A stretch of 64,000 bases of DNA from an uncultured Eubacteriales bacterium (GCA_949292905.1 CASFAV010000003.1:96050-160049); one strand, 5' to 3'; positions 8,324 to 19,651 are shown, counted from the first letter of the stretch. Notes: a model not told the origin generated them from the letters alone. Numbers and translations are program-made.

Positions 8324-11300
8324 ATGGGCAAAACGGGCAAAAGATTATTGACTATTTTACTCGCCGCGATCATGCTGGCGACAGCGTTGGCTTTGGTTGC
8401 CTGCGAACAGAAAGAGGTCAATATCGATCACATCGAGATATATTCCGCTCCGAAATCGGAGTATTACATAGGCGAATCGCTGGATCTTACCGACGCAAGG
8501 ATACTCGTCGCCTATAAGAACAATACCGATAAGCTCGTCGATATCACGCCTTCGATGATATCCGACTACGACCCGTATACGCTCGGCGATCAGTATATAA
8601 AAGTTTATTATTCCGGGCACAGCGCCACGATGCGCGTGACCGTCAAGCGTTACGACGTCGTTTCCGTGGAGCTCTCCATACCGAGCGATAATTTCGATTA
8701 TATCGTGGAGCAGAATTTGAGGGTGGACAATTCCTACCTCATTCTTCATTATGCCAACGATACGGAGGAGCGCATACCGATAACTCCTGCGATGTGCTCC
8801 GGCTACGACCCCAACGTCATCGGACAGCAGACGGTGACCGTTACTTACGTTCAGGACGGCAATACCTATAGCGGCGTGTATAGCGTCAACGTCGAGGATA
8901 AGGAGCTCGTCGGTATAGAAGTTACCGTTAAACCCACTCAGAATATCTATTATTTAGGCGACGACGATCTCGATCTGAGCGGAGGAGAGCTTTTCCTTAA
9001 GTACAACAACGGTTATTCGGTAAGAATGCCCATGACCGACGCGGACGGCGTGGTTGACGGACTCGTTGCCGTCTGGGACAGCTCCGTAGTCGATTCCGAT
9101 TCCAAAGTAACGCTCACTTACGGCGGATTCAGTACGGTATTCACCGTGGACGTCCAGTACAGGGACGTGTCATATTACGAACTGATAGGCACCATACCCA
9201 CTCAGATGCAGAATCTCCCGCTCGACCTGGGCGACGTATACGTCACCATCGGCTACACCAACGGCGAAGAAGAGACCGTGCCGCTTGCGGGCGACAGAGT
9301 GGAAGTGCGCGGATACGACGCGAGCGCGCCCGGCACGCAACTGCTCACTCTCGCCTTCGTTTACGGCGGCGTTGAAATGGCGTTCACCGCCACCGTTGCA
9401 GTTACAGTAGAAGCGCGTACTCCCGTGGGACTCGAGATAGTCGAACCCGCTCCCGTGATCTATCAGGATACCGTATTCGATATCGGAGACTGGCAATACC
9501 GCATCGTATACAGCAACGGTGAGCGCGGAGAAGCCGCGGCTCTCACCGATACGCTCGTAAAGTGGGATAACAACGTACCCGTCACTTCCTACCCCGATAC
9601 GGGCGCGCACAACTGGTATATATACGTAGACGAAGGAGTGGAGCTCGATTACGAATTCGAAGTCGTCGCTCTCGAAGTCGTCGACATAGTCTTCAACGGC
9701 GCGGAGAACGTTATTGCGTATTTCGGCGGGCAGGCGTTGGTCGACGACGTAACGATGACCGTTACTTACAACAGCGGCACCGTGGTCAACGACGTTCCGC
9801 TCGATCCGGAAGCCGTTGTTTTCGACAATACCGTGACCGGCAATCAGCTCGCCACCGTCGTCTATACCGATAAATACGAAGACGGCTTCGAAGCGCCTCT
9901 CTACGTCACCGTCATCAAAGAGATCGCGGAGGTGGACATAAGCGGAGATTTCAGGACGGATTATTATCTTAATTCCGCATTCGATCCCGCGGGAATGACG
10001 CTTTACGTGAGGTATACCGACAATTCCGTCGAAACGGTATCCGAGTCGGACGCCAACTTCTACGACAACTGGTCGTTCAGAAGCGAGAAGGAAGAGGGAG
10101 GCGCTCTCGTATTCACCCATACGGGCGAACAGAAGGTATATCTTATCAACGGCGGACTCAATTTCGAAGTGTTCGTCACCGTGAACGTAAGCAACGATTT
10201 CGTGAAACTCGTAGGATTGTATCGCGACAACGAAGGCGTTTACGTTCCCGTGAGCGGCGAATTTTCCGCGATGACCGTCGTGCAGGGCAACGCCCTCGAT
10301 CTCGACGGATACTATATCCTCGTGGAATTCGAAGGCGAGAGCTCGTATATTCCCGTTACCGCGGACATGACCGATTATAACGCGCGTAACACTACCGTGG
10401 GCGAAAGAAGCGTGTCGATATATTACGCCGACGAAGAAGGCAACGTGTTCGGACAATGCGACTTCGTGATAACGGTCGTCGCCAAGAGTGTTACCGGCAT
10501 CGAAATAACTCAGCTTCCTGATAAATTGATATACGTAGCCGGCAACAGCTCCGCCACGCTCGACCTGACGGGCATAGTCGTAAGGCTCGTATACGACAAC
10601 GGCACTTACGATACGATAGATAATTCCGATCTGTTGCAGTCCGGCTTCGAATATAACGAGGAAGGGGAACAGACCATCACCATAAGCTATATAGGCGATT
10701 CCGTCGTTTATTCCGATACGTTCACCATCGACGTGCTCGGCAAGAGCCCTTCGTCGCTTACATGGGTCTCGTCCGAGATACCCGTTGCGGATCTCGCGCA
10801 GGGTTCCGAATTCGATTTCGACACCGTATACGTACTGAACGATTCCGGCAGTTATCTTACCTCTCTCAGCATGCGTAACGTCGTGATCCGGTACGATAAC
10901 GGCGAAACCGACATCGTGACGATAGGCGATATACGCGAAGCGATCGTCGTCACGGATTACAATTCCACTTCGATAGGCAAGCAATACGTCACTCTGAATT
11001 ATCTGAACGGCACATATCTTAACGTGGAAGTCAACGTGCTCGTGCGCAAACTGGCTTCCATCGAGCTTACCGACAGCGGCGATAACGATTTCACCGTGAT
11101 ACAGGGAGCCGCGATCGATCTCAGCAATCTCAAACTCATACGCGTTTTCGAGGACGAGACCACTTCCGCCATACCCGTGGAAGCGAGTTTCATCAATTAC
11201 GACGCCGTGCTCAATCCCGGCGGTTACAATGCGCTCGACACTTCTACCGGCGCGCGCACGGTCACGGTGAGATACGTCTACGGCGCGGAGACCGAAGCAA

Positions 11301-14300
11301 AATATTGCCAAGTGACATTCACCGTTCTCGAGAAAACTCTCACAAGCGTTGAAATTTACGATATACCTAAACAGAAATATATCGAAAACGAACCTTTTGA
11401 TCAGAATATCGGCTCGATAATCGCTTATTACGACAACGGTGATTCGGAAGTATTGTATTTTGCGACGGCTTCGGTGAATATCCCGACGGCTGCTTTTAAT
11501 ATCGATACGGTCAATTTCGACAATTCCGAATTCAGCGGGCTCGTAAGCAAGACGCAGCGTATCACCGTTTCTTACGAATACAACGGCGTGCGCAAATCGA
11601 CGGGATATAATATTTATATGCGCGACCGCAAAAACGCCGAAGCGCGTTTTGCGGAGAGCAACGTTTACGACACGGTATACGGCACCGCGGCTTCCGTAGA
11701 TATAACCCTGTACGGCTATGCCGCTTACGATTCGCAAGAAGCGAACACCGCTTTCGACGCCGGATCGTATCTCGTAGAATACATACCCGAAGAGGTGTGG
11801 AATTCCGTAGGGAGAGAAGACGGCGCGGATTATACCGCAATGCCCGTTTACGCGGGCGTTTACCGCATAGTGGTCACTTATGCCGGAGACGCGATACATA
11901 ACGTATTCCTCGACGATTCCCGCACCCTGACTATAGCGAAGAAACCCGTAACGCTCGGTATAGTGAGCGTAGACGAAACTTCCGCGGAAAGCTCCATGAT
12001 ATACGGAGCGGAAGTCCCGGATATTCTCGTGACCATCAGAGAGACGGGCGGAGCGATAGCGGACGATCCCTTCTCTGCGTTCGCGTACGACGACACTTTC
12101 ACGTCGCCCGCCTTCAATTCAGCGCAGGGAACTTACGCCGCCGTATATCTCGCGGATAAGAACGGCGACAAATATCTTGACGCGGACGGCAACGAAGTGG
12201 TTTTGACCGTTTTCGATATGCTTTACAGCAATACTGCCGGTGAGCAGATATCCGTCACGCGCATGACCGGAGTGGGCAGATATTATTTGGGATACAGAGC
12301 CGAGGCGATCGTTTCGGACAACTACGAGATCACGTTCGAGACGGTGGTATTCACGGTAGGCAAGCGCCCCGTGAGAATAACGCCGAGCAGCGTCAGGTAT
12401 ACTTACGGCTCTCAGACGCCGGAGATCCCGTACGTCGCTTCCGCCCTGGACGACAATGTCGATTCGGGCATTTGTAACGGAGATATCCTCGCGGGCGCTC
12501 TCAGTAAATCCGACAGCGGCAACACCGCGGTGGGAGAATATTCGGTCACGCTCGGTAGCCTTACGAGCAGCAACCCCGATTACACGTTCGTTCTCGACGC
12601 CGCCACCGTCACCATCGTCCCGCGCGACATCTATGTCAAAGCGGACAGCTCGGACAAGATTTACGGCGAAGAGCCGGTAACGCCCGACATCAGGTTCTAC
12701 GGCGACGCCGCGTGCGAAAACTCCGACGGAGCGTTCGCACCCGGAGACGACCGCGATTCGCTGGGCGTATTCGAACTCGACTGTGACGTGGACAAATACA
12801 CCCCCGTCGGACAGTACGCCGTAACGGCGAAGCTCGTCAGCGAGGGCGAGGCTTACGATAACTACGCCATTCATTTTATCGCGGGCACCGTCAACGTGGC
12901 TAAAAGACCGGTGGCTGTCACTCCGCAATCAGAATTCAAGTATTACGGGGAGCCGGAAACCGTTATAAGGTATACCGTAAGCGCGATATCCGGAGTTGCC
13001 GCCAGCGGGCTCATCACGAATGCCGAAGGCGAAGTCGAAACTCTTTCGGGCGCGCTCGGACGCATAGAAGGGGAGGAATCCGGCGAATATGCGGTAACGG
13101 CGGGCACGCTCGGCGCGGGCGGAAATTACGTCGTAACGCTCGTTCCCGCGAAGTACGTCATCAAGCCCAAGGAACTCAAACCTGTATTCGCCGAAGAGGA
13201 GATCACCAAGTATTACGACGGCAAGGCGCCTTCGCTTACGGCAAGTACCGTGTATTACAGAACTTATTCGGGCGAGTACGCGCTCGCGAGCGCGGAGGAG
13301 CTCGCCGTATTCAATTCCGTACTTACCTACGGTTTCGCCAACTCGAGTAAGAACAGCGGAACTTATCCGATAAGCGTGTCCGTCAAGAACGCGAATTACA
13401 CGGCGGGATTCGGAGAGGGAACGAGTTATTCTTACGTTATCCTCAAAAGACCTTTCTCAGTAACGGCGGAAGATTACGTCGATCTTCCCGACGATAAAGA
13501 GTACACCGGGGCGGCGTTCATACTGACGGCGAAGGTCTCGGAAGAATATCTCCAGCCCGTATATAACGCCGACGGCGTCACGCAGGTCACCGACGACGAC
13601 GGCAATCCCGTATTCGACAGCGTGGATCTTACGTTAAGTCTTGCGAGCGTCACTGCGGCGGGTACGTATACGGTCAAGGTGCTTTCCGTAGTCGACCAGA
13701 ACTACGAACTTATCGGCAACGAAGAGGTCACGTTCACGATCCTGCCCAAGAGCGTTTATATAGAAATAAATTGCAATTCTTCGGAGCAGCCCGATACGCT
13801 CGAACGCGAATTCAACAATCAGGCAGCGTATATATATACGACCGACTATGTTATCAAAGATTCTTCGGGTGAGACGCTCACCGCCGCGGAAGTCCCGCAA
13901 TTCGAGCTCGGGATCACCCTTAACGGCGTAGTCACGGAAGCGCGCGACGTGCGTTACGACGGCAACGGTCAGATCGCAAGTTACGATATCAGCCTCGTAA
14001 ACGCTTCCGCCGACAGCAACTATAAATTTATCCTTGCCAAAGAATATAAGTTCAGGATCGTGCCTCAGGCGATCACGGTCACGATTTACGATCAGTATCT
14101 CAGTAAAACTTACGACGGCAGGGAGCCTTCGCTCACTACGGGAATGTTCTCGGTAATGCCTACCGGGATCAATACGTCTTCCGTTACTTTCACTTTCTTG
14201 AGGAACGAGAACGACGGCAGGGATAACGCGAGCGTAGGCAATTATTCGGTAGGCGTCGATTGCCTCGACCGTAACTATACCGTGTCGCTGTACTCCACTT

Positions 14301-17300
14301 ACGAATACACTATCGATAAGGTGGATATAAGCGTTTCCGTACAGGCTACCGCGTTGTCTAAAATATATGACGGTAACGGATATTCGTTCTCGTATTCCAA
14401 TCTCAATCTTGGAGCGTACGTAGGTAACGCCCCCATAGTGCGTAATTTCTCCGTTCCCGCAGGAACGCTTCCCGAAGACGAAAGCAGCTCTTACAGTAAA
14501 TTCCTGAAAGATCTGCAGACGTTGTCCGACGCTATCGATCTGTTGACCGAAAGCTACGAATACGTCAATTTCGACGACGCCGGCGCCGCGACGAATTTCC
14601 TTACCGCGACGCGCACATACGCCACCGACGTCTCCATTTACGTAACGCAATTCTCTTACTTCCTGCAACAGAGCTCTGTCGACAGCTTGAGGAGCGCGAC
14701 CGAAGTTATAGTGAGCCGTTGCACAAGCGCGCTCGACTCTCTTGGCAAAGGCGATATGACCAACGCGCGCACCCATTACGATTTTTGCGCTTCCTACGTG
14801 AACGATCTGATATCGGTGCTCGCAGCCGAATCGAGTTATATCGCGTTCGTATTCGTAGGCGACGATTCGGGCTCCACGGCAAATTCCGGTTCCTATACGT
14901 ATTTCGTATACGCCAACGACTATAACCGTAACTTCAATATGCTCGGTGGTACGAGAACGGTGACCGTGAATGCGCGCACATTGCAGATATTCGTGGACGA
15001 AATAGTTAAAAATTACGGCACCGCGATCTCGGTCATTCCGTATAAGATCAAGGATCCTCGCAGCGGCGAATTCATCGAAACCGGACTCAACGTGATAGGC
15101 TCGCCCGTTTCCGCCGGTACCGACGCCTCCGCCGTGGTGGGCACTTATACCATCGATACGAGCTCCATGTTCATAGCCGTGGCGGGAAGCTCCGACGAGA
15201 AGGATCCCAACTACGATCTTATTGTGGGTTCGATCGGCAAGTTCACGGTCAACCGCGCGAAGATCACCGTCCTGCTCAAAGACGTAGAAGGCGACGAATA
15301 CGTTTACGGCACGCAGATAAGGAAGAGCAGTCTCGATAAGAACGGCTACTCGTATGTGAATATCGACGACGTTTCCGAAGACAGCGAACTCGGTCAGCTC
15401 GCCGATCAATACGGCTCCGGTAACACCTTCGAGGAGAAGAAACTCGACTATTTCGGTAAGCTGCAAGGCGGCGACACGGCAGACATAATTATTTCCGATT
15501 ACGTTATATTCTACTGTTACGTAAACGGCGAAAGCGGCGCGGAAATATTCGATTCCACGGTGGCTGCCGCGGGCGAATACGTGCTTACCGCCGACGGCTT
15601 CAGCACCTTGGGGAATAACTATACCATTCAGGTCATACCCGCTACCTTCACGATAGCCAAAGCGCCTTTGAGCGTTTCGGTAGGCTCCACGGGCAATATC
15701 AATAAGATATACGGCGAAGAGGGCGTCACCCTTAATTACCTCGGCTTCCAGAACAACGACGCCGCGAGCAACGTTTACGTCAGAGCCGAAGACGGAAGCG
15801 TAGTGGCGCTTGCCAATATGAAGTGGGCGTATTCGTTGCAGACCGCAGGCGTCGAGGATCCGTTGCTCGCTTCTACGCGAGTTACCGGTACGCCCGTTGC
15901 CATCAGATTCAGCGACTCGGGATACACCCTCGACAACTACACGATGAATTTCTCCGTGGACATCAACGTGCTCGTCGTAAAAGCTACGCTAACGCTTTCG
16001 GTCACTCCGACCGACGTTTCGCTCAACGGCGTGACTTCCTATTACAGAGGCACTCCCGCCGAAGGAAGCTACGAATATACCTACAGCGGATTTAAGAACG
16101 GCGAAACCGCCGAGGATTTCGGTATCGTTTACGGAGCTCCCAACGCGCCCGAACTTATTACCGCTAACGGTTCCGCATACTACAACGCGGGCACTTACAC
16201 CTTCGGTGCGGAGAATATGGATCTTACCTTGGCGGTCGCGGCGCTCAGCAATTACGATCTCGTCGTGGCGCAGTTCAATTACATCGTCAATCCGCTTACG
16301 ATACGGGTAGAGCTCGACACTTCCGATATCGCGACCGTATTGTACGCAAGCGATAACGACAGAGTATACGATTTCTCGCCATATATCGCCGAGATCGACT
16401 ATCATCTCGAAAACTCCACCAACTCTCAGGGCGAAACCATTCAATATTCTTATGTCGATTCGATGAGCATTATCGGCGGTCAGTACGGGCAGAAGAACTT
16501 TGTGCTTGATCTCTACTACCCCGAAGGCGCCAACGTCAAAGAATTGTCGGAGAGCGAAGTCGAGGCGCTGTACTCGAAGATATCCATGATGAGCGCCGAT
16601 ACCGGCGTTATATATGACAACAACAGTAATTTAAGGAAGGAGTACTACCGTTACGACGAGATGTACCGTCACGGACTCACGCTCGGCGCCGTGAACGATA
16701 TAGACCGCGAGACCCACACCGTCGAATGTAAACTCAACGGAATGTTCGTCTCCGACACGAACTTCAAATTCGAATACGTGCCGTTCGAAGTGAAGGTGTA
16801 CGACACGGTAGCCGGATTGCTTGCGGATATAGAAGAGAAACTACTTGCCTCCGATCTCGATAAGTCGGACAAAGAGATACTCGACCTCATCAAGGTAACG
16901 GCGTACGATACCAATCTGAACGATCTGCTCGGCGGAAACGGCACCGCCAACAGCGACGGCATCACGGTAAGCGGCAACATTCCCGACGCTACCGACATAA
17001 CTTCCGTACTGAGGCTCACGTACCTGCTCGAATACACCCTCGGCACGCAGATCACGGACGCCGATTATCTTAAATACAGTTATGCCGATCCGAGCGGAAC
17101 GACGCACAGCGTCACCGTTACCGATAACCGTGTGCTCACGTATACGGGCGACAGCGTTTATTCCGATATCGCAATAAGGTTCTACGACGAAACCACGACG
17201 GTTTACGACGAGAACGATCTCGATATCAAGAAGAAAGCGGACGGAAGCGCCGTTTCCGAAGATTACGTAGTCGGTACGCTCGACGCCCCCGGTGCGGGAA

Positions 17301-19567
17301 CGAGTTATTTCGCCAACGGCAAGTTCGCTTACGACAGGGGACTTATCGAATTCCGCGTGCTGCCCGCAAACGTAGCGCAGGATACGAGAGTACGTATCGT
17401 TCTGAACGGAGATTACGCTTCGGATAAGTATCTCTACATAGAATTCGCGTACGGCGACTACAATACTCTTACGATAGGATATAAGACGCCGTCCTACGAA
17501 TACAGCTACGAGTACGCTGTCAATTACGGCTCCGTGTTCGACGGAAAGACGCACGAAGTGAAGTTCATGCTCGACACCGAGTTCTTCACGTTGTTGCTTT
17601 CCGTGGACGGCAAGGTGGGCGCGGTATACGATCTCAACGATCTGGACAACGACGATAAGAATAGTATTTTCGGCGCTGGCAATACTCTTGAGTCGAGATC
17701 CGATTACGGCGCATACGTAGTCGGTTCGGCGTTTGCTATCCGCGAGATCGAGTGTTACTCGCAGGGATTGTACGATAAGAGCGGCACGTTCATTTCGCTC
17801 AAGGAAAATTCCGACTCCATAGTGTTTGCTTCCTCGAGCAACGAATACTGCGCGGCTACGGTACAGCTCGCGTCCTTCTTCGGACTGCCTTCGGTATTGC
17901 CCGAAGGTTACGAAGCGCTGTTCTATGTCGACGGTGAAGCCGCTTCTTACGGTTGGGACGATTCGATAACGCTTCAGCGCGGCAGACACAAAGTGGAACT
18001 TGCGCTTTACTACGATAACGGTACTTCTAAATACCTTATTGATTACGATATGCTCATCGTCACCGTCGATAAGGCGCGCGAGATAAGTGCGATATTGATG
18101 TACAAAGAGGACGGCTCCGATTACGTCGAGTATCACGACGGCATATCTTACGATCTGTATGCCGTGGACGGAAACTATACCGGTAATGCCATAGATAAAT
18201 CCCTCGTAAGGCTTAACGGCGCCGCGACCGGACAGATAACGGGTATCGATTTCAGAGGCGAAGGTTACGAAACGAGTTATCTGTCCACCGTGTTCGATCT
18301 CGTCAGAACGGCTACCGTCAACGCCGACGGCGTCGCGGTCTATCCCGCGGGAACGGGTCGTATCGATTATTATCTGTTCAGCGACGGCAGCGATGTCGGA
18401 GGAGTAAATATGTTCCTGCGCTTCAATATCGAGCAGACGAGCGAAGAAGTCGCGGGCGCGAACACTTACGATTACAACGTAAGCGTCGAATTGCATTGCA
18501 CGGTCTACGAACAGAGCTATATCATAGACCTCGATAACCTCAAATATACCGGTAACGCAACGCTTCCGACCTACGCTATCAACGCTTACCGCGACAGGAA
18601 TTCCGCGTCTTACGGCACCAATAACTACGCCGTAGCGGTAACGCTTGTCGGAGTCGCTACCGAAACTTACGTATTTGCAGACGAGGTGGGCAACAGAGAC
18701 GTGTTCATTCTCAACGGATTCGACGCTTCCAACGCGCCGAGAATGGTATTCCACACCATGACTCTTGAAGAGAGATTGCCCGAAGAAACGCGCGATTATC
18801 TCGTGATCAAGGACGGAGAGGCGTCATGGGTAGCCAACCGTGCCGACGGCGCGGAGATAGCCGCAGGCTCTACGGTCACCGTGAACGACGGCTTCGACCT
18901 TCCGAAGGCGCGCGCGGGCGACACGCAGACCTGGAGATACTCTTCCGCGGCGACTTCCGGAGAGCTCAACTTCCGCTTCAACGAGTCTGTATGGGAAACT
19001 TCGAGTACCGTGGACGGCATAGCCGACAGGGGAGCCTATCTCAGATACGACATAGCTTCCAACACCTTCTACTTCGGCTTCCACTATGACAATATCGCGT
19101 CGGTAGAGCAGGCGTGGCAACCGACTTCCGAGTGGAACGGCAAAGTGCACACGCTGACTTTAAGGCTTACTACCGATCTTACCGAGCTATTGTCCACGAC
19201 TTCCGACGTAATGTACGACGACGGAACGGGCACTCTCAAAGCGCTTACGGACAGCAAGGGCGCGAACCTCTATTATCAGGAGATAAGCGTGACCTACGAC
19301 GGCGAAACGCACGTCTTCTATTGCCCGCAGTTCGGAGACATGGGATTGTGGAAGGCGGTAAGAGAGGACGGCGGCGAATACGTGTACGGTAGCTCCAACA
19401 AGTACAGCGAAATAACCGATCTGAATAAGACGCCCACATTCCTTGCGCTTTACAGATATTCTCGTATGGAAACGAGCGTAGATATGACTCTCTACGGCGT
19501 ATCGGGCTCGTACGGCGCGGACAACGGGCGCACGGACGCTTTCGTAACCGAACAACCCAAAATATAA
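8324..19567 (+). CDS. Giant (3747 aa) surface lipoprotein with Ig-like and MBG repeats
   Basis: The N-terminus is a lipoprotein signal: basic MGKTGKR, a hydrophobic core, and lipobox LVAC with Cys27. Residues about 32-1105 hold roughly twelve Ig-like (Big_3-like) units of 75-105 residues ('GIEVT..P...YY.GD.LDLSGG...L.YNNGYSV'). From about 1105 to 2670 the units become MBG/YDG-like, with recurrent 'KIYGEE', 'KTYDGREPSLT' and 'NY.VTL...YTI' turns. About 2047-2169 is a mostly helical insertion inside one MBG unit. About 2990-3150 and 3530-3735 look like LamG/jelly-roll folds ('FDGKTHEVKFMLDT', 'WNGKVHTLTLRL'), a possible glycan-binding module. No LPXTG, SLH or C-terminal membrane anchor is seen, so it is lipid-anchored at the N-terminus. 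The gene is monocistronic between its promoter and a strong terminator. Adhesion or glycan capture is inferred. Confidence 0.9.
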   Translation: MGKTGKRLLTILLAAIMLATALALVACEQKEVNIDHIEIYSAPKSEYYIGESLDLTDARILVAYKNNTDKLVDITPSMISDYDPYTLGDQYIKVYYSGHSATMRVTVKRYDVVSVELSIPSDNFDYIVEQNLRVDNSYLILHYANDTEERIPITPAMCSGYDPNVIGQQTVTVTYVQDGNTYSGVYSVNVEDKELVGIEVTVKPTQNIYYLGDDDLDLSGGELFLKYNNGYSVRMPMTDADGVVDGLVAVWDSSVVDSDSKVTLTYGGFSTVFTVDVQYRDVSYYELIGTIPTQMQNLPLDLGDVYVTIGYTNGEEETVPLAGDRVEVRGYDASAPGTQLLTLAFVYGGVEMAFTATVAVTVEARTPVGLEIVEPAPVIYQDTVFDIGDWQYRIVYSNGERGEAAALTDTLVKWDNNVPVTSYPDTGAHNWYIYVDEGVELDYEFEVVALEVVDIVFNGAENVIAYFGGQALVDDVTMTVTYNSGTVVNDVPLDPEAVVFDNTVTGNQLATVVYTDKYEDGFEAPLYVTVIKEIAEVDISGDFRTDYYLNSAFDPAGMTLYVRYTDNSVETVSESDANFYDNWSFRSEKEEGGALVFTHTGEQKVYLINGGLNFEVFVTVNVSNDFVKLVGLYRDNEGVYVPVSGEFSAMTVVQGNALDLDGYYILVEFEGESSYIPVTADMTDYNARNTTVGERSVSIYYADEEGNVFGQCDFVITVVAKSVTGIEITQLPDKLIYVAGNSSATLDLTGIVVRLVYDNGTYDTIDNSDLLQSGFEYNEEGEQTITISYIGDSVVYSDTFTIDVLGKSPSSLTWVSSEIPVADLAQGSEFDFDTVYVLNDSGSYLTSLSMRNVVIRYDNGETDIVTIGDIREAIVVTDYNSTSIGKQYVTLNYLNGTYLNVEVNVLVRKLASIELTDSGDNDFTVIQGAAIDLSNLKLIRVFEDETTSAIPVEASFINYDAVLNPGGYNALDTSTGARTVTVRYVYGAETEAKYCQVTFTVLEKTLTSVEIYDIPKQKYIENEPFDQNIGSIIAYYDNGDSEVLYFATASVNIPTAAFNIDTVNFDNSEFSGLVSKTQRITVSYEYNGVRKSTGYNIYMRDRKNAEARFAESNVYDTVYGTAASVDITLYGYAAYDSQEANTAFDAGSYLVEYIPEEVWNSVGREDGADYTAMPVYAGVYRIVVTYAGDAIHNVFLDDSRTLTIAKKPVTLGIVSVDETSAESSMIYGAEVPDILVTIRETGGAIADDPFSAFAYDDTFTSPAFNSAQGTYAAVYLADKNGDKYLDADGNEVVLTVFDMLYSNTAGEQISVTRMTGVGRYYLGYRAEAIVSDNYEITFETVVFTVGKRPVRITPSSVRYTYGSQTPEIPYVASALDDNVDSGICNGDILAGALSKSDSGNTAVGEYSVTLGSLTSSNPDYTFVLDAATVTIVPRDIYVKADSSDKIYGEEPVTPDIRFYGDAACENSDGAFAPGDDRDSLGVFELDCDVDKYTPVGQYAVTAKLVSEGEAYDNYAIHFIAGTVNVAKRPVAVTPQSEFKYYGEPETVIRYTVSAISGVAASGLITNAEGEVETLSGALGRIEGEESGEYAVTAGTLGAGGNYVVTLVPAKYVIKPKELKPVFAEEEITKYYDGKAPSLTASTVYYRTYSGEYALASAEELAVFNSVLTYGFANSSKNSGTYPISVSVKNANYTAGFGEGTSYSYVILKRPFSVTAEDYVDLPDDKEYTGAAFILTAKVSEEYLQPVYNADGVTQVTDDDGNPVFDSVDLTLSLASVTAAGTYTVKVLSVVDQNYELIGNEEVTFTILPKSVYIEINCNSSEQPDTLEREFNNQAAYIYTTDYVIKDSSGETLTAAEVPQFELGITLNGVVTEARDVRYDGNGQIASYDISLVNASADSNYKFILAKEYKFRIVPQAITVTIYDQYLSKTYDGREPSLTTGMFSVMPTGINTSSVTFTFLRNENDGRDNASVGNYSVGVDCLDRNYTVSLYSTYEYTIDKVDISVSVQATALSKIYDGNGYSFSYSNLNLGAYVGNAPIVRNFSVPAGTLPEDESSSYSKFLKDLQTLSDAIDLLTESYEYVNFDDAGAATNFLTATRTYATDVSIYVTQFSYFLQQSSVDSLRSATEVIVSRCTSALDSLGKGDMTNARTHYDFCASYVNDLISVLAAESSYIAFVFVGDDSGSTANSGSYTYFVYANDYNRNFNMLGGTRTVTVNARTLQIFVDEIVKNYGTAISVIPYKIKDPRSGEFIETGLNVIGSPVSAGTDASAVVGTYTIDTSSMFIAVAGSSDEKDPNYDLIVGSIGKFTVNRAKITVLLKDVEGDEYVYGTQIRKSSLDKNGYSYVNIDDVSEDSELGQLADQYGSGNTFEEKKLDYFGKLQGGDTADIIISDYVIFYCYVNGESGAEIFDSTVAAAGEYVLTADGFSTLGNNYTIQVIPATFTIAKAPLSVSVGSTGNINKIYGEEGVTLNYLGFQNNDAASNVYVRAEDGSVVALANMKWAYSLQTAGVEDPLLASTRVTGTPVAIRFSDSGYTLDNYTMNFSVDINVLVVKATLTLSVTPTDVSLNGVTSYYRGTPAEGSYEYTYSGFKNGETAEDFGIVYGAPNAPELITANGSAYYNAGTYTFGAENMDLTLAVAALSNYDLVVAQFNYIVNPLTIRVELDTSDIATVLYASDNDRVYDFSPYIAEIDYHLENSTNSQGETIQYSYVDSMSIIGGQYGQKNFVLDLYYPEGANVKELSESEVEALYSKISMMSADTGVIYDNNSNLRKEYYRYDEMYRHGLTLGAVNDIDRETHTVECKLNGMFVSDTNFKFEYVPFEVKVYDTVAGLLADIEEKLLASDLDKSDKEILDLIKVTAYDTNLNDLLGGNGTANSDGITVSGNIPDATDITSVLRLTYLLEYTLGTQITDADYLKYSYADPSGTTHSVTVTDNRVLTYTGDSVYSDIAIRFYDETTTVYDENDLDIKKKADGSAVSEDYVVGTLDAPGAGTSYFANGKFAYDRGLIEFRVLPANVAQDTRVRIVLNGDYASDKYLYIEFAYGDYNTLTIGYKTPSYEYSYEYAVNYGSVFDGKTHEVKFMLDTEFFTLLLSVDGKVGAVYDLNDLDNDDKNSIFGAGNTLESRSDYGAYVVGSAFAIREIECYSQGLYDKSGTFISLKENSDSIVFASSSNEYCAATVQLASFFGLPSVLPEGYEALFYVDGEAASYGWDDSITLQRGRHKVELALYYDNGTSKYLIDYDMLIVTVDKAREISAILMYKEDGSDYVEYHDGISYDLYAVDGNYTGNAIDKSLVRLNGAATGQITGIDFRGEGYETSYLSTVFDLVRTATVNADGVAVYPAGTGRIDYYLFSDGSDVGGVNMFLRFNIEQTSEEVAGANTYDYNVSVELHCTVYEQSYIIDLDNLKYTGNATLPTYAINAYRDRNSASYGTNNYAVAVTLVGVATETYVFADEVGNRDVFILNGFDASNAPRMVFHTMTLEERLPEETRDYLVIKDGEASWVANRADGAEIAAGSTVTVNDGFDLPKARAGDTQTWRYSSAATSGELNFRFNESVWETSSTVDGIADRGAYLRYDIASNTFYFGFHYDNIASVEQAWQPTSEWNGKVHTLTLRLTTDLTELLSTTSDVMYDDGTGTLKALTDSKGANLYYQEISVTYDGETHVFYCPQFGDMGLWKAVREDGGEYVYGSSNKYSEITDLNKTPTFLALYRYSRMETSVDMTLYGVSGSYGADNGRTDAFVTEQPKI

Positions 19568-19616
19568 AGGAAAAGGGAGCAACCGCAAGCCTCACCCGGC
19601 GTGCGGAGGGATAAGC

Positions 19617-19651
19617 AAAGGAGCCTTCGGACAACGAAGGCTCCTTTCTTT
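19617..19651 (+). terminator. Rho-independent terminator of the giant lipoprotein gene
   Basis: The 13-bp perfect stem aaaggagccttcg/cgaaggctccttt with a 5-nt loop is followed by ctttt. It lies 50 nt after the stop codon. Confidence 0.88.

Noticed and set aside
9170..11899. 909-codon open frame on the minus strand
   Set aside because: It is antisense to the giant lipoprotein gene and mirrors its codon bias; no ribosome site, promoter or recognisable domain. Similar antisense frames at 13634-15466 and 16841-18754 are rejected for the same reason.
8324..19567. Sortase or SLH anchoring of the giant protein
   Set aside because: The C-terminus (EQPKI) has no LPXTG, hydrophobic helix or SLH repeats.
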